DNA of 64,000 nt, from assembly GCA_946807835.1 (NCBI GenBank), contig OX327700.1, positions 28,184,001 through 28,248,000 of the forward strand, written 5' to 3'. The notes under the pieces were generated by a model that was not told where the DNA came from, did not search any database, and worked only from the letters and a program-made list of their open reading frames with translations. The position numbers and the translations under genes were made by a program. Positions 13,916-24,990 of the stretch are shown here, one piece after another; the stretch's first letter is position 1, and each line of letters starts with the position of its first letter. The DNA is from Ailanthus altissimus (Eukaryota > Streptophyta > Magnoliopsida > Sapindales > Simaroubaceae).

Positions 13916-15228
13916 TAGGATGGCAAAAAAATTTATAAACTTGTTAAAATCTGTCTGTATCAAGAAGAATTTAATAATATTTGAAGCAGGTTTGGTACGA
14001 GTTTGGTATATAAAATTAAAATCTGCAACGAATTTGGTACGAATATGACTTTGGTAAAAAATTCGCAGATACCTGCAACGGGTATCCGCGCATACTATAT
14101 TTAAAAAAAATAAAAAAATATGAATTAGTTATTTTTACATTTATTTTTATCTCACATAAAAAAATTTAAATTTAATTTGACATTGCTCATACCATTCAAT
14201 AAAAAAAAAAAATTAGTTCAAATAGATTAATGATTATAATTGAAATTAAAAATAAAATTATAGCATTTAATATAATTGAAATTGGAACTAAAATATTTAA
14301 TATTTAATGTAATTGAAATTGGATTTGGAATTATAACATTTAACTTAATTGAAATTGTAATTGTAATTAGAATTAAACATTTAACGTAATTAAAATTGGA
14401 TTTAGAATAATAACATTTAATGTAATTGAAATTAGATTTGAAATTATAACATTTAACATAAGGATTATAATATTTAATGTAAATAAAATTAGAATTAGAA
14501 TTGAAATTAAAACATTTAACGTAATTAAAATTGGATTTGAAATTATAACATTTAACTATCGAATTTGAAATTATAATTATAACAATTTAATGTCATTGAA
14601 ATCAAAATTTGATTTAGAGTTATGATATTTAACGTAATTGAAATCAAAATTAGAATAAGAATTATAATATTTAACATAATTGATATCTAAATTAAATTTA
14701 TAATTATAACATTAACGTAATTGAAATCGAAATTGGATTTGGAGTTATAATATTTGACGTAATTGAAATCGAAATTGGATTTGAAATTATAATATTTAAC
14801 GTAATTAAAATTAAAATTAAAATATTTAACGTAATTGAAATTATAACAATTATCATAATTAAAATCGAGATTAGATTTGAAATTATAATATTTAATATAA
14901 TTAAAATTAAAATTAAAGTTAAAATTATAACATTTAATATAAATAAAATTGAAAGTATAATTGATATTATTTTAATTGCTATAATTTAAATTTTTTAATT
15001 AAAATAATATTAAAATAATATTTTTTATTATATTAATTCAAAACTCACTTGAAATCGACGGTTAACCCGTTGCGGGTTTGGTAATAAGTACAAACCCGCA
15101 AGTGCGGGTTTGATAACAGTACTCTAAACTTGTAACGAATTTTGAAAGGATATGATATTTTATTTTTTAAGCGAATATGAATATAGTATTATAGGTATCC
15201 ATCCCAAATCCGTCCGCTGTCATTCCTA
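13916..15228 (+). mobile_element. Inverted-repeat element with AT minisatellite core (copy A)
   Basis: The left end reads TAGGATGGCA, and the right end, on the opposite strand, reads TAGGAATGACA. Both ends carry GGTTTGGTACGAGTTTGG-like and tenfold-repeated 'cgggt' style sequences. The same sequences recur in reverse orientation at 21216-22552, so this is a mobile or duplicated family. The element encodes nothing. Termini resemble those of non-autonomous hAT elements. No exact target duplication is seen. The core (about 14210-14960) is a degenerate tandem array described separately. Confidence 0.65.
14210..14960. repeat. Degenerate AT-only minisatellite
   Basis: A unit of roughly 37-48 bases, built from 'catttaacgtaattgaaatt' followed by 'ggatttgaaattataa', is repeated about 15-18 times with many substitutions and length changes. 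It forms the core of inverted-repeat copy A and matches, in reverse complement, the array at 21390-22230. Confidence 0.8.
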
Positions 15229-15940
15229 TTCACCGTTACAACAGTTGAATAAATCATTATAGGGTGATTTTAATGGTGACAGTGGTGATCATCCACACAC
15301 TACCATTTGACAATGGTGTCGTGGTGGTCACCACTCTTCTTTCAACTTTTTATATTTTTATGATGTTTTATTCAAAAAAAAAAATATCATTATATAAATT
15401 TTTAAAATTGATAATATTAATTTTGAATTAAACCACCATGGTCATGACAGTTGGCGGCAAACATTGGTGATCAGTAACTGCAGCTCCTTTTTAGATGTTG
15501 TTTTCAAATTCATTTTAAATTAAAATTTATGTATAATTAAATTAAAATGCCTTCAGTCCATTTGAATTAATAAATTTAAATATTATAATAAATTTAAATA
15601 TTTTAAATATAATAAAAATAAAATTATCTATTAAATCAAACTCAAAAAAAAAATTGTCTCGGGAATTTAAGTTTTTTAACCATAAAAAGCAATTTTAAAA
15701 TTTTAGTAAAAACAAAAATATATTATTGGCCAAATTTTACTGTACATGGAATCTATTTTGCCCGAAAAATATCTGACAGGTGCCCGAAACTGAGTGAGGG
15801 TAACTGCCATTACTGACACGGTCAGCTTCTCAAGCTATTCGGGCAGCTCCAAACTCCAATACAATGACGAAGACTTTTATTATCACTCGTCTTGAGAGTT
15901 TAAAGAACTACTTAAATGTTAAGACCATTTTCCCTTGAAT
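15229..15940. other. Upstream intergenic region of the XBAT31-like gene
   Basis: No coding sequence is supported here. It lies between minisatellite element A and the transcript leader of the ankyrin-RING gene and probably holds that gene's distal promoter. A region with 'ggtgaccac' and 'catggtcatgac' words at about 15250-15480 is GC-richer than its surroundings. Confidence 0.4.
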
Positions 15941-16088
15941 AGCAAATATATATAGAGAAAGAGAGGGCAACAACACCACCTCTGGTTTTTGGTGGCGCCT
16001 CACCAAGAACCTATGGTGAAGTGCGCGCCCTCTGAATAATTAAAAGAGAGAGAGAGAGAGGAAAATAAAGAGAGACAAATAACGAGAG
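15941..16088 (+). promoter_or_regulatory. Core promoter and 5' leader of the XBAT31-like gene
   Basis: A TATATATAG stretch at about 15948-15956 is a candidate TATA region. It is followed by a purine-rich leader with GA repeats (about 16046-16062 and nearby), ending just before the start codon at 16089. GA-rich leaders are common in plant regulatory genes. The transcription start is not visible directly. Confidence 0.5.
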
Positions 16089-19000
16089 ATGGGTCAGGGG
16101 CTGAGTTGTGCAGCGAGTCATGAGCATGCTCTGTTCACTGCCGTGCAGCACGGTGACGTTGAGATGGTTAATGATTTGTTAGAGAAAGACTCGAGTCTCT
16201 TGCACCAGAGTACTGTTTATGATCGCCACTCTGCTCTTCATATTGCTGCTGCTAATGACCAGATCGAGGTTGGCTCTCTTCCATTTCAGTCAGTTTTTTT
16301 TTTTAAATATTTTTTGATGGGTTGTTGTTGGTTTAAGTTTGATTTTATTTCATGGATTCATCTTTATTTTTTATTAAAGGGTTTTTGTGGGTTTTGGTTG
16401 ATTTTTTTGCAGATCTTGGAGTTGTTGTTGAATCGATCTGTGAGTCCTGATGTGGTGAATCGTTACAAGCAGGTGACCATTTTGTCATGATGTTTCAAGT
16501 GTGAATGTGAAATCTTATTTTTGTTTGATCTTTCTAATTCTGTTTTGTATTTGCGAATTTTCTTTGATTGGTTTAGACTCCGCTTATGTTGGCCGCAATG
16601 CATGGGAAGATCTACTGTGTGAAAAGGCTCCTTGCAGCTGGAGCAAATGTATGCCAAGTTCTCATCTTTTGGTTCTTTTTATGTTTTGTTTTTCTTATTT
16701 GGACCTTGAAACGGAAAAATATATGGCTAATTCATTAAACTTGTCAGATACTGATGTTTGATTCGGTCAACGGAAGGACCTGCTTGCACTATGCTGCTTA
16801 CTATGGTTATGCTGATTGTCTTCAAGCTATTCTATTTGCTGCTCAATCTAGCCCTATTGCTGTTTCTTGGTAGTCTGAGATTGATTTTCCTTTTTTTTCT
16901 TATGTACTATTTATCTTGATTAGATATATAGGTAAGTTTGACTTGTTAATGGCTGATGATTTTATTATGTTGGAATTGAATTTCAGGGGATATGCAAGGT
17001 TTGTGAACATTAGAGATGCCAGGGGTGCGACACCATTGCACTTGGCGGCACGTCAAAGACGGCCTGAATGTGTACATATTTTGCTAGATAGTGGTGCTCT
17101 TGTTTGTGCTTCAACCGGTGGATATGGGTAAATATTGTTATGCACTTTTCTTTTGCTGTTGATTTTTGGTGTTATATTTGTTTTGTAGATTGATAGATTG
17201 CTGATTACAGATGTCCAGGAAGCACTCCTCTTCACTTGGCAGCTAGAGGTGGATCTATTGATTGCATCCGTGCACTGTTGGCGTGGGGTGCAGATCGCCT
17301 TCAAAGAGATGCATCTGGGTAAGATTTAATTTCTTTCTTCAGTGGTGACATCCACTGATTTGCAATATATTGCCTTAAAAAGTCCATTTCAATTTGTTTC
17401 CTCTATCCTCTTAGTGAGTTCAATAATTGTTTCTTTGTCACTACCTGAAATTAAAAGCTTGAACACAAGTGCGAGACACTAAGGTTGCATTTAAATGTCT
17501 GGTGAAAATTGAATTGCTATGTGGTGTTGTTTCCTAATTCACCATTTTAATTGAGGTTATTGCATTAAATCAAGGCGATGAGATGACTAAAAGTCTTGGA
17601 ACTGCTGAAAGGAACTCGTAGTTGATTGCTTACCAAAATGATTATTGCTATGATGGGTCTTGTGGCTTCTGTAGCCTGTTCCATGCAATCCATTTTTCAT
17701 GGAAAAGCATTAATGGCATTGTTATGGACTGGTTGTGAAATTTAATTATTTGTGAATTCTTCTTCTTCAGCTCTTATTTGCAACTAATGCTTTCATTTTT
17801 ATGTGGTCATCTCCTTGTAGGAGGATTCCATATGCAGTTGCTTTGAGGCACAAACATGGAGCTTGTGCAGCCTTGTTAAACCCAGCATCTGCGGAGCCTC
17901 TTGTCTGGCCATCACCTCTGAAGTTCATCAGTGATCTTAATCAGGAAGCAAAAGCTCTCTTAGAACATGCCCTAATGGAGGCAAACAAGGAGAGAGAGAG
18001 GAGCATTTTAAAGGGTACTGCTTACTCGCTTCCATCTCCATCACATTCTGATGTTGCAGTGGATGACAGTATTTCTGAGGTATATATGTATTTTTTAATT
18101 TATTAAAAGTACATATCATAATTTAACTAAGTGTCAAAATTTTGAATTACCTAGCAGTGCTGAAAAATTTAAACTGGAAACTGGGGAAATTGGTTGAATT
18201 ATTCAAACCAGTGTCTCAATTTGTTAACTCTAAAAGATTTGCACTTTCATTCACACACGTTTTCAATTGCAAAGAAACTAGACTTTAGATATTCAATTCC
18301 ATATCTTGACTTGCTATGTGGACCAGGAGTCTTTTGCTGAAAGTTCTGTAAAGCTTAGCAAGAAGTATGCACATGTACAATTTTGAGTAGCTTGACACAC
18401 CTTCTTTATTGCACTGTGACCAGTAATACTAAATAAAGACCAAGTTGGGAGCTGATTAGCCATTTGTAATGTGATTCTTACATTTCGTAGAGATGGAATT
18501 TATTATGTTCCTTGTCCAAAAGTTAGTTCTAGTGCACAGTCCATAGGGAAATTCTGTGAACTCGTGCAGAGAGTTTAGTATTTGGGCAACTCATGCAGTA
18601 ACCTTTTTTAGGCCTTCTGATTATTCAGTGGTTCATTCTATTATTAAGAGCCATATTTCTTGCAATTTTATGAACTGTTTGTTTGAGCTTTTGTAGTTTT
18701 TTGGGAACAATTAGACTGATATTTTCCTCACATAATGCAGGCTAGCGATACAGAGCTATGCTGCATATGCTTTGAGCAGGTTTGTACAATTGAAGTTCAG
18801 GACTGCGGTCACCAGATGTGTGCACAGTGCACACTGGCCCTCTGCTGCCACAACAAGCCAAACCCTACAACTGCAAGCTTAACACCTCCAGTGTGCCCCT
18901 TTTGCCGAAGCAACATTGCCAGACTAGTGGTTGTAGAAAACAAGAATCAGGACGATGCTGATCCGGACATTGGTGACATAATAAGCTCACCTAAGCTGAG

Positions 19001-19133
19001 AAAGGCGAGGAAGTCCCGCAACTTCAGCGAGGGAAGCAGCAGCTTTAAAGGGTTAACGGCATCATTTGGTAAGATGGGCGGTCGTGGCTCCGGTAGAATT
19101 GCTGCTGAAAATGAGTTGGTTGATAAACCTTGA
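16089..19133 (+). CDS. XBAT31: XB3/XBAT31-type ankyrin-RING E3 ubiquitin ligase
   Basis: Eight coding exons can be joined with GT-AG introns and consistent phase: 16089-16268, 16413-16472, 16577-16648, 16748-16869, 16987-17127, 17211-17318, 17821-18079 and 18741-19133. The total is 1335 bases, giving 444 residues. The N-terminal part holds ankyrin repeats (about residues 45-250), seen as HSALHIAAAND, TPLMLAAMHGK, RTCLHYAAYYG, ATPLHLAARQRRPEC and STPLHLAARGG. Exon 8 supplies a C3HC4-type RING with metal ligands around C321, C324, C336, H338, C341, C344, C366 and C369. The start MGQGLSC has G2, S6 and C7, the pattern of N-myristoylation with nearby palmitoylation, which suggests membrane attachment as in rice XB3. 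Family members add ubiquitin to partner proteins; rice XB3 works with the XA21 receptor in immunity. The closest match I recall is Arabidopsis XBAT31, so the symbol is by similarity. No defects are seen. Confidence 0.95.
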
Positions 19134-19500
19134 CACAATGATACTTGTTAGCATTCGGCAATCAAAGATTGCATTTAGTCACGATCAAGAATCCCCTTAT
19201 TTGTATTCATCAACCAAAAAGGGAAAAAAGAAAAATCAAGGAAGCCCCCTGTTGGTGCTGGTCCCAGTTGGTATATATGGATTTGGTCCATTTGCTATGT
19301 AGATTTAGAAAATAAGGCAAAAGGAAGTGAATTTCAGATTTTGGTGGTTAGATTGGTAATGGTTGCTTGGGGTCATATTGTTGTAATCTTTTGTATCTTT
19401 GAGATTGAAGGAGCCTTTGGTCATTTTCCTAGAGCCTGTTAGATAGCAGAATGGGTATAAAAAAATTAGAAATTCTTTAATCTATTTCCAAGTAAAAAAA
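19134..19500 (+). other. Probable 3' untranslated region of the XBAT31-like gene
   Basis: The sequence after the stop codon at 19131-19133 has no coding match. It contains TTTGTATCTTTGAG-type U-rich and near-AATAAA words (AATAAG at about 19311) before an A-tract at about 19494-19510. Transcript ends in this stretch are likely but not fixed by the sequence. Confidence 0.45.
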
Positions 19501-21215
19501 AAAAAAAAAATCAAAACTCATAGTGGCTGCTTCTTGAAAAGTCAAGGGCATCAATAGGGTTTTGTGTTTGGGCCCCACCAAGCCTGATCTCTTTGTAAGC
19601 GTGGAAGAGTGATTATGTAATATATTTCATCAATATATTCATCATTTTGATTTTTCAAATTATGTGTATAAAAAATCCTGTATGGTTGTTGGCTATCATG
19701 TGATCATGTCTCCATTTGATTCATTATCATATTCGTACTGAGCCAGGATATGGGGCAGAATTGCTAGGCCCGGTTAGGCATGATCTGACAAGATGTTGAC
19801 ACGTGGAGTGGATGCTGGATCTTAGTGTTGTGAAAAAAGCCTTAGATAGGTCAACCACACCTAACTTAAGGTTGGGGCCCACGCTCCATTCTCTTCTTTT
19901 CGGCCTTTTGTATTTATAATTTATATTATGAGCCTACAGGGCCCAATCCAAAGGCAAAACGCAAAACTTTTATGGAAAATATTAAAAAAAAAATTATAGT
20001 TTCTCTAAAATAATAAAAGTAAAATTAGATGTTCCGAAAAAAAGAAAAAGTAAAATTAGATATTTTGCTATTTTTGAATTTCTAATTACATGACGATGCT
20101 ACTGAAATGCATCATGATTCATGCATGAGTTATGGCCAAATAAATATAAAAAGCTCTTTTGATCTTTTACTATCTTTCCACTTCCCTCGATGGCTGATGC
20201 TAGTCATGTTATTGACTTTTTTGTCTGGGTCCCATGGATGTGTGGTCGATCCATCAAACGACACAGAATCGAACGGTCTCGATTTCAGAAATGTGGATTG
20301 GCTGATCGATGGTCAGAATTTGTCATCTCTTTGTCGGATGCATTCGGGATTTTTTTTTCTATAATTAAAATAACATTATCAATCTGAATTCACGATATTT
20401 GAAAGACCCACAAAAGAAGAAAAAGCCGAAAAATGTTGGACTTTCTAACTTATTATAATTTAAATAATTTAAAACATGTAATAAAAAAAAATTAAGATAT
20501 GTAATTAATGAGAATATCAAGTCGATTAGTATTCCTTCAACGTTAAAGAACGTGTGAATTAGCTTCTTAGTGGTTGAATTGAATGATCTTATTTAATGAA
20601 GCAATGGCAATTAGACAAAAAAAAAAAAATTAAAATCAACATAATGTGGCTTGACTAAACTTGCTTTAAATTTATATATATTATCTTTTATGGGGAAAAT
20701 ATCTTGAGAGAGAGAGAGAGTCATATTCGTATTCAGACAATCTTGATTAGTATCTTTAATATGAAGCCAATAAAAACGAGGAGGGACTGGGGAGAAGTGA
20801 GAAAAACGCGCCAAGAACCAGACGTGAGCCGCCACTCACAAGCTGTCAAAACTTCTTTTCATTTTTTTCAGGCGGTTTGATTCAGGAGTCAAGATTAATG
20901 AAGGCGTCGTTAAAGCACCAAGGCAATTTTGATCAATTCTTATGGGCTATGTCTAATCTTCATATCCTGGCAGAATTCTTCTGGGGTGACCGAATTTTCA
21001 GACAATCTCTTTGAAAATACTTTCATTATTTTTTACCCACATGCCTTACGCATATACGAAATATAAGAAAAATAAAAACCATATTGGGTGTGTATTACTT
21101 GTTAGTTCAAGATATCATATATTCTCGTGGAAGTTTGAACACCAAATTTGGCTTTAATATCATGATAATTAGATTTTTTTTTCTTAATTATGCAAGAGAA
21201 ATAACATGTTAGAAG
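19501..21215. other. Intergenic DNA, no gene seen
   Basis: Nothing codes convincingly. A short GA microsatellite lies at about 20706-20720. Overlapping frames around 20107-20387 give no family resemblance and are regarded as chance ORFs. Confidence 0.45.
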
Positions 21216-22552
21216 TAGGATGGCAGCAGACAGATTTATGATAGATACTTTTAAATTTATATTTGTATTCGCTTAATAAATGAAATATTTTTTTTTTTAA
21301 ATTTTACAAATTTTAACTGAGTTTTTAATTAGTATAATAAAATATAATATAATTTAATTAAAAATTCATAAAATATAATAATTAAAATAATATCAATTAT
21401 AATTATAATTTTAATTTTAATTTCAATCACATCAAATATTATAATTTTAATTATAATTTCGATTTTAATTACGTCAAATGTCATAATTTTAATTTCAATT
21501 TCAATTTCTAATACGTTAAATATTTTAATTTTAATTTTAATTTTTTAATTACGTTAAATATTATAATATTAATTTCAGTTACATTAAATATTATAATTCT
21601 AAATTTAATTTTCATTTCAATTACGTTAAATGTTATAATTTCGATTTCAATTTCAATTTTAATTATATTAAATGACATAATTTTAATTCCAATTTCGATT
21701 TCAATTATGTTAAATGTCATAACTCTAAATCTAATTTTGATTTCAATTACATTAAATATTATAATTTTAATGCCAATTTTGATTTCAATTATGTTAAAAT
21801 ATTCTAATTCTAATTCTAATTTTGATATCAATTATGTTAGATGTTATAATTTTAAATCCAATTTTGATTTCAATTATGCTAAATGTTATAATTTCAAATC
21901 TAATTTTAATTATGTTAAATATTTTAATTTTGATTTCAATTCTAATTTTATTTACATTAAATGTTATAATTCTAAATCCAATTTTAATTTCAATTGCGTT
22001 AAATGCTATAATTTCAAATCCAATTTCAATTTCAATTACATTAAATGTTATTATTCCAAATTTAATTTTAATTTCGCTTTTGATTACGTTAAATGTTTAA
22101 TTCCAATTTTAATTACAATTACAATTACAATTTCAATTTCAATTACGTTAAATATTAAATATTCTAATTCTAATTTCAATTTTAATTACGTTAAATACTA
22201 TAATTTCAAATTCAATTACAATAATTAGTCACTTTTAACTAATTTTATTATTTTTATTGAACGATGTGAGCGACGTCAAATCAAATCTAAATATTTTGAC
22301 ATAGGCTAATAACAAATGTAAAAAAAAAAAGTTAGTATTTTTATTTTTCTTTAATTTTTTTATAAAAAATTATAATATACGCAAACACCCATTGAAGGTA
22401 TCCATGAATTTTTCATTAAACCTGTACCCATAATAAATTCGTTGTGAATTTTAATTTTATATACCAAACTCGTACAAACCCACTTTAAAATTTATCAAAT
22501 CTTTTTTAATGCAAGTAAATTTTATCAAGTTTGCGGTAATTTTACCTTCCAT
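21216..22552 (-). mobile_element. Inverted-repeat element with AT minisatellite core (copy B)
   Basis: This is the reverse-oriented relative of the element at 13916-15228. Its left end, TAGGATGGCAGCAGACAG, matches the reverse complement of copy A's right end. Its right end, read on the minus strand, matches copy A's left part, including the GTACGAGTTTGGTATATAA block. Both copies are about 1.3 kb. Long open frames inside it are rich in I, N, K, F and S and arise from stop-poor repeats, so they are not genes. Confidence 0.7.
21390..22230. repeat. Degenerate AT-only minisatellite (reverse of the 14.2 kb array)
   Basis: Tandem units of roughly 40-50 bases built from 'ttaaatgttataatttcaaat' and 'tctaattttgatttcaatta' repeat across the interval with many changes. 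They are the reverse complement of the units at 14210-14960. Both strands lack stop codons for long distances simply because of the repeat pattern. Confidence 0.8.
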
Positions 22553-22944
22553 AATTTAAAAAATAATACGAGTTCACAAAATTTGGGACTGGAATGGATG
22601 TATGATATCCTTAAACATTCCCTCAGTTGAATTAGATAAAAATAAGATGCTGAAATTTAGGCCCGGCCCCTTTTCAACTAGAATTTCTTCAAAGAAAATA
22701 AAATCTCCTAAATGCCAAGGTGAAGAAACTGAATCGCAAACGATCTTGCAATTTCACTTGGATGGTAGGAGATATGAAGAATGAATGGCAATAAGAAGAA
22801 AAAGTGACAAAATACAACTATACAAAACACTATGTGCTCAAATATCAAGAAATCCACTCGTATAAAATAGATACTCCTTCCTAGAACATAAAATTAAATT
22901 GCAATTCACAACTATGGACTAACAAATTAGAAAAATGACCAAAC

Positions 22945-24635
22945 CTAATGTGAGGATTGTCCACACATGCATGAAAACAACACTGGAATTCCATATGCAT
23001 TACCATGTTCCAATCCTCCATTGTTTCTCCTATCAACATCCGGACCGTGCCATGGACTTGCTCGTGGAGGAGCAATGCGACCGTTAACAAAAAGTGAGTT
23101 AGGTTCTATGCTTGGCTGAGCAAGAGCAATCTCGGGTCCATAAATGTTGGGGCTCTGATTTCTTCTACATCCACTATTAGCAGCTCTTCTCTCCACAGCA
23201 AGAAAGTGACCAAGTGACCGAGGATTGTTATTGTTGTTGACATTCTCAGCATCAGTAGTGTCCCTTGAGCATAAAGAGAAGACCCAAGTTCTTGACTTCT
23301 TGTTACTCTTTTTCTGCTTTGTTGGCACTACTTCCATTTTTCTTCCTCTTATTGATCTTTTTGAGAGTTCAAAGATGCTTGAAACACCTATAAGGCTTCC
23401 AAGTGTAATGCTCCTGTCATGGAAGAAAGACCCTGTAGACTGAAACCAATTATAGTAGAGTGAGAGATATATTTCATGGCTATAGAATTATAAATTGTTC
23501 TACAGCATAAAATGCCATATGTTTACATCCAAATTCTCAACAACAGAGAGGATTAATAATACAATTAAGTTAGTTCCCTTCTTACAAAGGGAAAGTTGGA
23601 AATTTCTGTATCACATTGTTTGAGTTTCTTAATCAATATGCAATTTGGAGAAACTGCATCTGCAGCATTCACTGTCATATAACTGTTCTTTTTTACTATC
23701 TATACTGTCATTCTCCTATTTTTTTTTATAATGTTAAGTTACCACAATGTAGCTTAAGCACATAGCTTACCTTTTATAATAACAAGTACTGTGACTTTAA
23801 TACCATAACCAAATAAGAAAAGAGTTTTGTGAAAACAATTATGAGTCTATACCTACAGCAACAAGATTTTAGATAAAAATTTGAAACTATGAGCTCATTT
23901 AATCAAGTTAGGTCCTATGACTGAGCCGCTGTCCTAATACCTCTTGACATCTTCAATAAGTCATGAGTACAGTCATGACAAGCACCAAAATTATGAAGTA
24001 TCTCCTGAAAAGTTTTTCCCCCTGAATATGGAATTTTAACTGAGTGAGAGGCAACAAATGACAAGCCTCAAGGGATGAAACATTAAAAGAAAATGAGTAT
24101 AATGTTGCACTTGATTGTGCATGAAACATATAATTTAATAGCATAGCAGCAGGGAGGAAGTGGAACAATCAAACACCAAAGATAAGAATAGTGACAATGA
24201 TCAATTAAACAAATAGTTTTCATTTTAGATATCTGTTCCTAATCCAAAATAAAAAATAAATTTCTGCTCTTTGAAACTGACCTCTGTGTCTAAATCTGAA
24301 GAGGAATCCGTGGAGGACGTTGGAGAACCAGTGAGTAAAGTGTTGAATGATACTGATCCAGAAAAATCAACATTGTTTCTAGCTAAGCCAACTCTCGCAT
24401 TCAGAGGCGGCAAACCCAGAGGCCAGCCCTCTTCCTACAATCAAATCATCCACAAATATGACTCAGTAAAGCCATTGTACTTTAAAGAGAAACAAAAACA
24501 ACATAACAAAGAAAATTCAAAGCCAGTTAGAAGAAAAGAGAAAAAAAAAAAGAAAAAATCAAAAACCCCAGACGAGAAAATCCAAAATAACTTGTGAGAG
24601 AAGACAAATAAATAAATCAATACCTGTTGAGCCAT
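22945..24635 (-). CDS. Plant-specific protein of unknown function, At3g17950-like
   Basis: Three exons on the minus strand join cleanly with GT-AG introns, all in phase 0: 24624-24635 (only 12 bases, MAQQ), 24282-24434 and 22945-23439. The product is 219 residues. The segment EEGWPLGLPPLNARVGL followed by SGSVSFNTLLTGSPTSS (residues about 5-46) is a strongly conserved block of a land-plant family, and the serine-rich run SSTDSSSDLDTE continues into STGSFFHDRSITLGSLIG. Further conserved blocks are WVFSLCSRD, SLGHFLAVERRA, SPNIYGP and SLFVNGRIAPP, with a C-terminal VLFSCMCG. Resemblance to Arabidopsis At3g17950 is from memory of the family. No catalytic motif, signal peptide or clear membrane span is seen, and function is unknown. 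ORFs beginning at internal methionines (23337, 24413) are single exons of this gene. Confidence 0.92.
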
Positions 24636-24990
24636 ATATCCGCCCAAGTACTAGTGTGCACTATTACTGCCAATTGTATGGTTGTGTTGATTGATCTCTG
24701 GTTAAAAACAAAGTCCAATGAAGTCACCTCACCTCACCTCATGTACTAAATATGAAGTAAGAGACTGTAATTTTCCATTGGGGTTTTGGTGTTTTCTCTA
24801 CTCTACTACAAGAAAACCGCAACTCTGATATAATATATATTACCGATGAGTTGAGGAAATCTTACTTTATACAGAGGCGGTTCACATGAACTGTAGTAGC
24901 AGTACAAGAACATTGCTTACACGAGAGAGAGGTGAGTGAGTATAAACAAGCAGAGGAGGTGGTCAAAAAGAGCATAAAGACATGACTAAC
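24636..24990 (-). promoter_or_regulatory. Leader and promoter region of the At3g17950-like gene
   Basis: The stretch upstream of the 12-base first coding exon has no reading frame with family resemblance. Reading the minus strand it contains a TATATATTATATCAG stretch at about 24822-24838 that could act as a TATA region. A GAGGTGAGGTGAGGTGA triplication lies at about 24725-24741. The transcription start cannot be fixed. Confidence 0.4.

Noticed and set aside
16463..16761. Frames overlapping XBAT31 introns on both strands
   Set aside because: They run through introns and splice sites of the well-supported eight-exon model.
21508..22228. Long open frames on both strands (107, 173 and 92 residues)
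   Set aside because: They are built from I, N, K, F, S and L by a stop-poor AT minisatellite. No motif, no start context and a repeat in the sister element argue against a gene.
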